Part shown: one piece after another, positions 39,601 to 52,300 of the stretch
Layout: each line of letters starts with the position of its first letter
Numbering within the stretch: the first letter of the stretch is position 1
NCBI GenBank assembly: GCA_963693305.1
Contig: OY855912.1
Span: 9,713,001 to 9,777,000 of the forward strand
From: Meandrina meandrites
Lineage: Eukaryota; Cnidaria; Anthozoa; Scleractinia; Meandrinidae
Direction of reading: 5' to 3'
DNA length: 64,000 nt
The notes under the pieces: generated by a model
Seen by the model: only the letters and a program-made list of their open reading frames with translations
Databases searched by the model: none
Told to the model about the DNA's origin: nothing
Position numbers and translations under genes: made by a program

Positions 39601-42600
39601 ACGAGCACGATCTTTTTTTTCTTTTTTTCCTCCGACGTGTTTTTTTTTCCCAAGAAGCTAATAAGTGCTTCCCATTTATAATAATTTAGGCTTAGCGCAC
39701 GCTATTGCCTGTCACCACCGTTACAAAAAATGTAACGCGCTAGAAAAGGCCGTAAATTATGAAATCCAGTGATACAATGCAAACTTTGAAAACAACATTA
39801 AAACTACAGTCTATGTGCATCCCACTTATGAATAAAATGTATATACAAAATCAAGTTTTGTCTAATGAGAAAAAGAAAAAAAATGTATCGCGTGAAAATG
39901 CTCAATTTACGGCAGCATCAGATGAAAAGGATCAAGAAAATAACTGACGTAAACAACAATTTCATGTCAATTGCTACTATTGCACATAAACTGGACATTC
40001 TTCTCCTCCATAATAACTTGAATTGTTTCAAAATGTTAACATTATGACGCCAAATCCAGCGTTACATGGGTTGAATTTTTAGTGATCACTACGGGTAAAA
40101 TAAAGGTTTGGTTTACAATGCGTGGATGGTGCGGATGGTGCGAAAGGTTTGGAAAGTTTGCGTGTTCACCGTGTGAATCGTTTGAAAAGCTTCAAGCGTG
40201 TCATTTTTGGGAACGTGCGAAGAGTCTATCGTTAAATGGCCGATTTCCGTAGCATGAAGCGACTAGGAGTATTTCTACTCCCCCCTGGATGGGATGCCAA
40301 TCCATCGCAGGGTTACCCCCAGCAGTAAATTCGCCGGTACCCATTTATACACCTGGGTGGAGAGAGGCACTATGAGAGTAAAGTGTCTTGCCCAAGAACA
40401 CAACGCAGTGCCCCGGCCAGGGCTCGAACCCGGACCGTTCGATCCGGAGTCCAGCGCACTAACCATTAGGCCACCGCGCCTCCCTGCCGTCGAAAGTGGC
40501 TGCTGATTACTTACGTTTGATAAAGAAATTTAGGAAGCGTGTATTTAAACCTAACCTACTTATTATTTTAATTATTAAACTATTAAAAAACTCAAATTAT
40601 TCGATGAAAAAAACGAAACACAACGCAATTTAATGAAATCCGAGACTTTCAAATATGCAAATCTGCGACCTGCGTTCGCGCCAAGATCATATTTCAACTC
40701 AAATTTGCATGAGCTAAAAGCGTGTCATAAACGAAAAATAGCCAGAAATATAGATACATTTAAAGGAAAGGATAAGTCATATTACATTTACATTTGCGTC
40801 GTATTATCCGGCCGCCGCGGCCGGCCAACCGCTATTTGATCACGACAGAAGCCAACAAAATTCAGGTTCAGCTCGACCATGTTGACAAACCCCGCAATGG
40901 TTGTGAATCAAAAATCGTCTCCGCTAATCTCTTTTTGGCATAGCAGACATTTCGTGAATTAGACGGTACTATTCAATGGCATTAGAATGAATGTTTTGGA
41001 TTTTTGGGACTGTAAAATGCGAAGTCAATAGGTAAAATCGAAAGAATTTCGTTTACAAGACACATTGACCACATTTGTGCGGTACACAGCTTTATGTTTT
41101 TTTTTATTCATCCGATCTGGATTGCAGTAGTTCTATTAAATGACAACACTACCCTTTTTAGCCAACTAAACAAAAATTAAGGAAGAGCCTTTGCTTTGAC
41201 TTAAATTATTTCTTAAACAAATGACACTTACAAAACCACGCCGGGCATGGAAACGATAGGAACGATGGAAACGCTTGATTCGGTGACCGGCATGAAACGA
41301 AAGAAACAATGTGAACCATGCGAACGCATTTTACTCCAGAGAAACCACACGAACCAAATGCACCACACGCTGTAAACGTTATAAACTGAAGATTCCTTTA
41401 CCAGAATCTGTTCTTATGTGACAGAAGTGAATGAAAATCGGGCACGGTCACAACGCAATTTCCGTGTTTACTCCCCTGTCATGTGGTAAACGTAAATTGA
41501 AAAGGTACTCTTTGACAGGATATTTATAACTGATCTTTTCTAGTAATAATATACCACGAGGCTTGTGAAGAAATAAGAAAATTGCGAACAAAGTGTAAAT
41601 ACTTTAAAAATTCGCGCGTGACAGGCCATAGTGTGCGCTTAACCTTTATTATTTTTTTTCTTGGTTTGTGAGCGGGCAAGATTAACCGAATCCTGCAATC
41701 TGATTGGTTCCGGGAGCGGGCGGAATTTTCCGATCTTGACCGCGATCAACGGAACGGGCTGGCAGTTTGGCAGTTTTTGCGTGACGAGACGAACGAACTC
41801 ATGAAAGTTTTGCTCTTCAAAATTAATGTAATTGTTCACCAACTGTTGTAAATGTGAAAGGAAAAGTAAGCAGTGGAATTAAAGGCCTTGAAGTTCTCCA
41901 AAAGGCGAGTATTCATTCTCTTTATTGACAAAATCAAGTTGTACAAGTTTTATGGCGGATGTTTGTCGATCGTTGTTTGTGCATTCGCACTGATTTTCAC
42001 GCCTTATTTGCGCTTACCTGCAAGTCGCCGGCTTACATACCCGATTGATTCTTTCAAAAGCTAACTTAGTAACGGAATTAAAGGCCTTGAAGTTCTCCAA
42101 TAGGCGGGGATTTTTTGTATTTATTGACAAAATCAAGTTATAGTTTGTCGATCGTTGTTTATGCATTCGCACTGATTTTCACGCCGTAATGCGGTTTACT
42201 GCAAGTCGCTGGTTTACAGACTCGATTTATCCTTTTAAACGCTTTGCCTTTCTGCTACTTTTCCCCAAAACTGAATACTGCTTATCACCATTCAAGAAAA
42301 TGAGATGCTTTGAATAAAAACAGTCAAATTAATTCTCGCAAAATTGTGCCGTGTGCAGACGACCAAACTAAACAAACAAACTTCATTCAATTTCACTTTC
42401 GTGACTCGAGATTTTTTTTATGCTCTCTTCTGCTGCTACATTGTGCTTCTTTTTTATTATTAAAGTTACTTTTTTCTTTTTTTCTGATGACCTTTTCCGT
42501 GAGTACTGTTCAGTGACCTCGGTCACAGTTTTTCACGATACGGACCTCCCAGCCGGCAAATAACATATATTTATTTTGCTCAATATTCACGCCTTGCATG

Positions 42601-43315
42601 CATCATGTTATTAAAAACCCATGCTTGCCAGGAGCCCGCGTTCATTTCGTAACAAGGACAACAAATGCTTTCTAGGTTGTTTTTAAACAATTCGAAGAGG
42701 AAAATGCCCGCACTACATGTTCTTGACATAGCTGTAATTCTCTCATCACATTTCACATTTGTAGACATTTTGAAAATTTCATCGTCAACATAAGTTATGC
42801 ATTGGTCAGCGGAATTACAAACAAAAGTCTAAGACCCAAGGAAGGAGTGGCCGACCGAATTCGCCCTTGCTTATTTAACTCCTATTTTGCATTCTGCAAA
42901 ATAGTCGTAATAACCTTTATATCGAAAAAACCGTCAAAATATCAGTTGCTAACGTAAAAAAAAAGCAATGGGAAGATACCCAACCAACACGAAAGAAGGT
43001 TGGTTAAGTCTGCGTAAATTCAGACAAAATAAGAAAAACAATCGGCCGTGATGTAGCTCCCTGTATCCTATTGGCCTGTATCACGTGACACAATGACAAG
43101 AAGCGTCTCACTTTCAACTTTAAGTTTCTTTCATGCTATTGAAAGAGGCAATTACATGGTAAATAGAACTGCTCTTTATTTACAACTGCGAACAATTCTT
43201 TGCTATAATAATACCAATCATTATGATATGAGGCATAAAGGTGTCTTAGACACAAATCACTCTAGCTTATTTTTTGGAAATAATAATTTGCAAAAAGTTT
43301 GTGAAAATGTTTTGA

Positions 43316-43390
<75 letters not shown>

Positions 43391-46300
43391 AATTTATATA
43401 GCGCTATTCAACTGAAGAAGAGCTGAAGAAAGCAAACATCTGCTGGAACACAGCAGAGAAGACGGCAGCGAACAGAGTTCGCTTTCGCATTATTGTTGAT
43501 GCTCTTTGCTCCAGAGGCGCCTAATGGAATAACAGGTGTATCGCTATTTACAGAACCTAGAACTGCAATTGAAGTATATTGTGTAAGAAATTACTGCATT
43601 ATATCAATACCTTTTTTTACTCAGTTTTAGTACGTTCTCGTTAGTCCTGTTCAGATTGCTCACGGTCCTTTCATCAACAACGACAACACTGAATGCGGCT
43701 AGCCCTGTGATTAGTGCGATGCCCGATTTCTGAGCCAAGACATGTTCCGCAGTATGTCCATGATAGCGTGTCGAATGTGTCTCATCTTCCAACAGTAAAT
43801 TACAGGGTTCAAAGATGAATTAATATATACAATAAGATATGAGAGAAGATATAACCTCTTCAAAGCAATGCTCGGGCCGTACAGTTCAATGGCGACCAAA
43901 CATACAAAATGAGGTAGATAACAAGCCAGAAACAAGAGATATACGTAGAATATACCGACTGCAGATTTAACGAGGCTGGCAAAACTTGCCATTTCGCCAT
44001 TCTGTGCTACTTGTTGTACTTGCAGAACCTGAATCTGATTTTTGTGGCGTTGTACGACGAAATAAATCTTGATATAAACTAAGGCTGTGAGGAGAAGACT
44101 GACAACACCAATTATGAAGATAATAAGAGACACGATATCAAGTGAAACCCATAACACCATCAAAGCAAGAAAGACACTAAGCATCCATATTGAGATCACC
44201 ACAGCAACAACACGCTTGTGAGTCACAAGTTCCTGATATCTGAGATGAAGATGAAGAGCTAAGAACCGGTCTACACTTACGGCCACAACACCAAAGAACG
44301 AGGCGATAGAAAACAAACTGATCATGATGTCAAAAGCCACGTAGGTGTTACAGTTGGGATTCTTTTGTTGTAATCCGTTGGCTAGAAGCAAGGTGTATAG
44401 AGGCTGGCCCAATAAACCAACACCAACATCAGAAACAGCAAGACTCAGGAGCAATGTTTTCAAAGTCTTTGGCAATGACGACGTTTTTCTCATCGCGTGG
44501 ATTGTTACAATGTTCAACATGATGGCGGTGTAGCAGAGAAAATTGTTGAAGACACAACTGGCGATATAACTCCAACGAAGATCTTCAACTTCGGAGATTT
44601 TGGGGTAGTACTGCAGCAGTAATTCACAAGATGATTTCTTCATTATTTCGATTTAAAGTTTCTTAAATTCACTGCGCGTATAACATACAAGATGTTTTAC
44701 GAAGCTACGATAGTTTCTTGACGTCACGGAGCGAATGGAACACTTTAGGAAACACGGTTTCCTTTCTTACGAAAGTAATGATACTTTGCAAACGGACGCA
44801 CTTGAGTGTTCCAGAACCTTGCTCGTTGAGATGTTTTGTTTTAATACAATATAGCGCACATGCAAATTTATGGGAGAGCACTATATGACTAATGAAATTT
44901 GCTGTATCCACTGAAATTACTGATGAAATTGGTTTTTTAAACGTGGGTCTTGAATTTTCTTTGACAACTGTTCGCAATAAAAGCAAGGGATAGACGTATG
45001 GGATCTCTGTATGACGTTCATTGAAGGGGAGTTATATCACGGGGATTTAGCGTCAGTTGAAAAACTAAGAAACTCTGTGTTTACAGAAACCTAGAGTTTT
45101 GGTCCAGTAAAATTAAGAATTGTAACGCAGTGTCAATGAGTGTCTCTGGGTCACAGAAGAAGTAGGTCAAAATGAATTACAAACTGAAATACGACAGGCT
45201 AACCAGCTTTTTTCAAGTTGTTGGATGTTTTTTCCAAAATGCGCTAGAAGGGATCATAATTTGTTCCTCTTTCAAAAGTTTGGTTGATTCTTTCGATCTC
45301 TTGCTGTTCTAGAATTATTAGTCCAAACAAGTCAAGGTATTATAGCACAGTTTTGAGCAGAAACGATCAAAATCCCCATGACGCTTCCCTTTTAAGCAAA
45401 CCATCTGCTTACAGAAACCTCAAAGGCTGTCTTATATTTACACCTGTTGGACCCCACAAATGAGATGTCAATAAGAATGCTACCGAAAAAAATGTCCTTA
45501 ATTACATGCTAGCCTGCCGGGATAGTCCGTCTGCGAACCAGCGACCAAAAGCTTGTTCCGCCCCCGCGTGTGACCAGGGTTTTCTATAATAACCTCTAAT
45601 TGGCTCTTGCATATGGCCGTTCTGTCGTGCACCGTGATTGGTCGAGTGGATATCATAGAAAACCCTGGTAACACGCGGGGGGCGAAACAACCTTTTGGTC
45701 GCTGGCTCGCAGACGGACTATATGTCGTAAACGCCACTTATTATGCCAATTGATGGTACACATGCAAACTGCTACAAGTTTCACGTGCTGTGCGCGTCTG
45801 ACAACACCCAAGCAGTAGAGCGCGATTTAAGTGCAAATTGTATAAGAGGAACGCCAAATGACAGTTTGCAAACTATAGATGGTAAAATGGTACAACAAAG
45901 TAAGAGAATTAGATTTTAAGTGCTATGAGTGTTGATAGAAAATAAGTTAGAATACACCTGACATTTAATTGGTGGTCGTTTCATAGTCACTTAAAAAAGC
46001 TGCAAACTGCAGGCCAGTTTTGAGTGCCGTGTGACGTTTGCAACTAACGCTTTATCGCGAAGTGAGGTTGGTAATTTCCCCTCGTTGGATTTTATGGATT
46101 TGTCTTTTTTCTGGGGGGGGGGGGGGGGGGAGGGGTTGGAATCCGTAAAAGGATTGCAGTGTTCTATGATCCGCCAAAAGAGCACTGAATAATTGATTGT
46201 GAAATCAAAACAAAGGTGACGTTCAGTTGCAATGTTCATCATGATGGCGGTATGGCATAGAAAATTGTTAAAGACACAACTAGCGATTTAAGTCTAGCGA

Positions 46301-49300
46301 AGGTCTTCAACTTCGGAGATTTTGGCGTAGTACTGCAGCAGTAATTCACACGATGATTTCTTCGTTTCTTCGATTCATGTTTCTAAAGCGAACAGAGCGT
46401 TTGACAAACAAGATAAGACGTTCAACGAATCTAAAATATTTTTTCATTCCTGATGCAACGGATCAACTGAAATATTTTGCAGCGAAGTGATTTCTTGTCT
46501 AGCTATATCCTCAGCTTCATGCTTGGGGCAATCGATTGAAAATAAGTTAGCAGATGTTTAAGAAAATTTATAAGAAAAAAGTGAAATAAAACAAGACAAC
46601 GTCTTTAAAACCGCTCGGTATGTTGGTACAGATGGAAACCTCTACTGGTTTCAAGTGTCGTGTCGAGACTAACATTCGTCAGATGTTAGTCTGATGCTAT
46701 CTGTCCAGCTAGCCAGGCGCCGGTTAGCTGAACTGAGTCTGCCATCACTAAAAGTTCAATTCTTGTGAGAAGTCTTTAATAGTTTATGCGAACTATAATC
46801 CTAGACACAGTTTGATGCACAAAATGTCGCACGCTCATCAGTTCATTCAGTAATTTTGGGGTTTTAAACTCGTGTAACGTTCAATTTCCATTTTTTTTAT
46901 TCGGGAATTGAATTATCCAATTCTTAACTTCCCCAAAAACTTTGGAGAAACGAGAAAATGTCGCCATTCTGGAAAAGACCTTCAGCCACTGCTCATAATG
47001 GATGTAAGTGTGCAATAGCTCAGCCAATTAGATTGCAAAATTTGCATTAGTATACGCATAGAATTCTACTTAAATAATAATAGTTCATTCAACATTTACA
47101 TTTTTTATAGTTTCAAATGACAGTGTACCTTGTACAGACGGTGGCTTGTCTTCTTTTGGCTTACCAGCTTGTGGATTCTTAGTTGGTTCAGCCTTAACTT
47201 CCTCTGAAGGTTAAAGAACATTGTAAACCATGATTAGCTAAGCAATTTCCTAACAACTGCACTAAAGCCAAAACCAAAACCACGCACGTGTATAATCACC
47301 GACTTTCAGTGGTAAACGGAGCAATTTTCACTTGAGTGCCGAAAGAAATTCGCGTTTTCTTTGTTTCTACGTTACTTTGCTTAGTGATTGGCTTAAAACA
47401 CTCGTACAACTATCCTCAACCAACCAAAACCAATCGTGACTCGCTCACACACATTTTCCTGAGCATTGGTACACTGTAAATTAAATTACGAGCCGATAAA
47501 CCAGGTTGATAGTTAACACTTATAACTGTTATGAAATTTTCTAAGCATATGCGACGAACAAAGCTTGACTTTTCAGTGACTGTCTTAACGTTTGCCTCGA
47601 AAATGGCCGATTTCAAATATGTGAGAGGTGCCGTGAGATGTTTATAAGCGGTAGTTTTGGCGGGAACTGAGTGCACGCAGCGCGTTTGATAGGATAATCA
47701 TTTCTGACGTCACTATTTACATTTTGCCTCATTTTTATCAGTGAGCATGCGACTTTGCGTTAACACGCATCATGTTAGATCTGAACAGACTCAGGAGGTG
47801 AAAGAGCTCGCAAAACTTGGTAATCGGGGACATTGTTGGCTCATTGCGTGTCAAATTGAAGCAGATATTGCTTTTCAAAAACTCCAAAGAGTGCAATTGA
47901 GCTAATAACGTTTCCTTTCAGTTTTAACAGCCGTCCACAAAAAAAAACTATTTAATAGATCAGGCTCAAATCCTGTGTAATGCCCTCCAATATCCAGACA
48001 GTGTCCAGAGTTGATATTTATAATTTCTGTAGCTCGATCAGGGATTGAAGCGAAAAAACAAATCGCCAAGCTAGCCTGCACAGCCGTCACCTATTTCCTC
48101 ACGCGGGACATTCCTCCTGAGCATTGAGACGGATATATACGCAGGCTAAGATTGGCTAAGATGCGCCTATAGGAGATCATAATTTACAATCAACTATTTA
48201 AAAACTTTACTTCCTACCAGTAGTTCTCGCTTCCTTTCTAGTTGCCTTGTTCCCATCTGATGGTTTTATATTATCATCTAAATACGATCCATTTATGTTG
48301 TCATCTTTCTCTTCCCTCTTCGGTTGCCTTCGGCCTGATCTTTCACCTGGAGCCGTGGACGGTCGCTCGCTTCCGAACAACTCGTCACCAAGTCCCAGGT
48401 CATCTGAAAACCTCACGGAACGCTTGGTGGAGCTGGGAGCTGTGTCTGGTCGGGAGAGACCTCCTCGGCTGCGTGATTGGCCGCTTGAGGCTGCAGAAGG
48501 CATGTAGCCTCCAAACTGAAACGTCTCCTCTGAAGTAGGACTGGAAACTATAAAACAAAAGTATTCATTATGCCAATGTCATCAGCATAAAGGTTGTTGG
48601 AAAAAAAGCACGCGCGACCATCCCGAAAGGTAATCTGGGATATGTTCAATACACTCGGCAAATTGATCATACAATACAACAAACCGAACCTCTTTTTGTT
48701 GCTTTCTTTTAACACTCGCAAACATACGTCCATGGCGTCTTGTGCCATTTTTTTAGATTTCCCTGAAATGCTGAAGTCAAGGAGGGAGTGACTATTCTGC
48801 ACTCAGTTGATGTTGTGAGACAATAGGGAGACACCTCATGACATTTTTATACCACGTAACACTCAGTTCATGTAGTGAATACAAAACAGCACTTTTAGCC
48901 TATTTAGCACTGCGGTTAGCCTACTATACACTTCGGTTAGCCTACTATGCACTCCGGTTAGCCTACTAGCACTCCGTTTAGCCTAAAAAGCACTCCGGTT
49001 AGCCTACGTTAGCTTAGTTTGCTTGCGGTTAGCTTTATATTGAGGTTAGGATATATAGCCAAAATTTTACGATTTCTTGCAGCTGGTCGTCGGTAGCCTA
49101 GTGGATAGCGTTCCCGCGCGGTAATCCGACGTCCCGGGTTCAAATCCTATTGTTGACACTTTTTTTAACTTGAAAAAAAAAATGTTAAGTGTGATTTATA
49201 CTTCATGTATGGAAAAATGAGAAGTCTCACAACATCAACTGAGTGCTGAATAGTCACTCCCAAGTCAAGGAACCGTGAACTTAAAACTACCCACAATACC

Positions 49301-52300
49301 TTTCGGGATTGTCGCGTGCGCTTTTTTCCGACAACCTTTCTCGAAATAGCTGTATGTGGATTTTTCTGTGCTTCCCATGTAAAGAGAATAAGGAGCGCTT
49401 TCAATTTGAACGGAGAAACCAGTTGTTTCAGTAAAAAAAAACAAATGAAACGGTCCTTCCCACTGGAAAATTCTCAGATAAAAATGGAACATTTTCAGAG
49501 ATATTCCTATTTTCTCGTTTATTCCGGAATGCTCGGAATATCACTGTACCATTTTGCTTTTTCGCACTATTACCATGCTCCTCGATGAAATGTGCGGCCG
49601 TTCTGGCACTTACTCCAGGATTGAACGCAAGTATTGTTTAATAAGTACTTCATGACTGACTGACTGGGTCATTTGACATTTCCATATTACTCCAGCGCAC
49701 TGTCTGTCTGACCATAATGCCACCGCGCCTCCCACAAGGCAGGATCCAACTGTATGACTAAACTATTAATGAAAAACGTGAGTCCTACACTCCAAATTAT
49801 TTACTGCCATATGCTTTCATACCTTTTTTGGTTGCTGTACTTGCTGCAGGAGAATTCCCGCTGATGTTAGCCATGAAGTCGTCCAGTGATTTAGGAACTT
49901 GTTTCTTAGTTTCGTCTTTCTCTTTCTTTCCTAAGAGTTCACTAAACCGAGAATTTCTTGTTGGACTGTCACTTCTGGTTTCTGTAAGGTATAAAAACAA
50001 CATAGGATTGATACCTTGGAGGAAAGGGGAGGGAGGTAGCATGTCAACGGGGTGAGGGTGGGAAGGAGCTATACCCTCACAATTATTTTACTCTGACAAA
50101 AAGGCCTTCTAAATGACAAGAAAATTTGTCAGTTTGTTCTTTAGTCATTATTCACAGAAGCTCCACTAACATACCATTGTGTATATAAAGGGACCAAGAC
50201 ATAATATAGTCGAAAGAAGGAGACAGCTTTTCAAATGGTACTAACAACAGTGAACTATGGTACCACAAGTGAAAGTTGAAATACCTTTTCTATGTGAAGC
50301 TATAACACTGTACCGAAAGTGTAACTGGAGGAAACAAAGCTTGTTTTGTAAAGCAGATACGTAGGTGGGCAGGCAGGCAGGCAGGCAGGCAGGTAGGTAG
50401 GTAGGTAGGTAGGTAGGTAGGTAGGTAGGTAGGTAGGTAGGTAGGTAGGTAGGTAGGTAGGTAGGTAGGTAGGTAGGTAGGTAGGTAGGTAGGTAGGTAG
50501 GTAGGTAGGTAGGTGGTTAGGTAAGTAGGTAGGTAGGTATGGTATGCTGTAGCTTTTTATTACAAACCTGTACCAGGCAGATCATCATCTGCACCAAAAA
50601 TATCCCCAGAGGGCTCCTGAGCTTTTCTTCTGCTGGTACCTGTACGTTCTGCTTTTGTCCTTGGTGGAGGGGAAGGTGAATCTCTTGGTGTCTTTTCTAC
50701 AGAGTCATCTAGACCTGGCAAGTCTTCATCTGAATCAAAATTGATCTCATCTTTGCTTGGCTTCGCTTTCCTAGCTAAAATTAACAATGAAAATAGTTAG
50801 TATGTTGATGCCATGTTATTAATCAAACTAAATGTGGCATCGTATTAGTTACCAGCAGATGTTCCCAGTCCTTTATCCTGAGGGGTAGCCTGTGGGGATC
50901 TCACATCACCCCCACTGCTGTCTGGTGTTGCCACTGGAGATCCAGGAGGGGAAGATACAGTTCCACTTGCACCTTTGTCCCCCCTGACAGCAGGCTGACG
51001 TTCTGGTGTTACAGGAGGTGACGGCAAACTTGCAGGTTCTGGATCAGCTGGTCGACGGCCTCTTGAGGACTTTGGCCTTTCTTTGGTTGAGTCTAGCCAC
51101 ACACAAAAAATTGTTAGAAAGTATAAGGGAATCATGATTACTCAAAAACTGAATTTGTCAAACCTTACTGGCCAATGACTTGAACAAAATTGATCTCCGT
51201 TCGCTATTCTTCACTCAGGCGAACACTGCAGATTTACTGCGTTAACACACCTTGAGTGGATATTCCTGCTGAACCAGTTTTCTTTGTTGTGGCGGTCTTT
51301 TTAGGTTTAGGTTTTGGTTTTGGATCAATATCATCATCTTCATCAGACAGAAGACCAGCCAAAGGATCATCCTCATCAAATTCTGTAAAATTAATTTTGA
51401 CATACAAAGATCAATTAAATAAAATTTACCATGTAAAGCCTGATGGTTAGCATGTTGGATCTCCTGATTCAGGTTCAAGAGATGCTGTTTGGGTCACTGA
51501 TGACTGTAGCTCTTCCCTGGCTCCCAAAATTAAATTCATAACCCTGTGCACTGAAAAAAAAAAACTTCATGGTACTTTTATTACAAGAAGTTATCCCACA
51601 CACCTCCAAAATCAAACTTTTTTCTTGGTTTTTGTACTTCCTTTGGCTTGGCAGCAACACCACTATCTGTTGTTGCGTCTGTTCTCCCTTCAGACTCACC
51701 GGCTGTGTACATGTACAATGCAAAATTTAAACATGGATTAAATCTTTGATCTCTGACAATAACATTTTTAATTAATATTTAATTACCAAAATAATCAAGA
51801 TAAAAGAACAAGAATGTAAAGTTTCATTTCAGCGAGGTAAATAAAAATACTGCAGCTGTATTTACAAATATGTGAGATACAGAATTGCATTGGATAAAAA
51901 AATGAAACAAAGGTTTTCTCAAAATTTGGATTTGCAATTCACATTTAATTTTTTAAAAGATTTATAATATTATTTTGAAAGCATTAGCAGATAAGCTGAA
52001 GAAAATATATTTTGATTAAATACAGTGATGTCGGTGAATGTCTGCTGGAAGTGCATTAGCATAACAGTCCTCATTTAAGTTTGGTCTTCTAGTCTATCTA
52101 CAGGTCCCCTAATGTTGTTTTCGCTATTGTTTGTGGTCTAGAGCCATTGTTGCTGTTGTTTGTTCTATTGTTCCCTTTTCTCCAGTAGTGTAGCAGCTCT
52201 TGTAAGTTTGTAATTCTACTGGTCCTCTAGTGTAGCAGTTGCTATTGTTTTGGGGGCTAGGGGCATTGTTCCTGTCGTTTGTTTTATTGTTCTCTTGAAG

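Larger units (their letters stand above)
37985..43315. other. Receptor-free stretch between copies 8 and 9
   Basis: Holds partial unit blocks (38,634, 38,820, 39,112), a short receptor-like scrap near 38,930-39,030, a SINE (40,246-40,484), a 200-bp tandem duplication (41,874-42,243) and a block shared with 27,660-27,900 (42,780-42,920). I see no complete gene. Confidence 0.6.
44644..46470. repeat. Segmental duplicate B upstream of GPCR copy 9
   Basis: Counterpart of duplicate A. It includes the same poly-G run (46,113-46,130) and the same N-terminal receptor fragment, but also carries an inverted-repeat element at 45,522-45,721 that duplicate A lacks. Otherwise I see no gene in it. Confidence 0.7.
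13427..47128 (-). other. FBF1 intron 15 (33.7 kb) that hosts the GPCR array
   Basis: Donor gtacac at 47,128 and acceptor gtttacag at 13,427. The interval contains no other exon that I can attach to FBF1, but holds ten same-strand full or partial copies of a single-exon GPCR gene plus many repeat elements. Exon phases across it match. Confidence 0.75.
48591..49337. mobile_element. Inverted-repeat element carrying a minisatellite and a tRNA-like sequence
   Basis: Outer arms aggttgttgg...cgaccatcccgaaaggta and complement, with further paired blocks (tgactattctgcactcagtt, tgatgttgtgagac) at 48,790 and 49,230. The loop contains the minisatellite and the tRNA-like segment. It lies in the FBF1 intron between exons 13 and 14. 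Confidence 0.7.

Noticed and set aside
40294..40506. Small open frame ending in the 40-kb SINE
   Set aside because: The same peptide appears at each SINE copy; it is repeat translation, not a gene.
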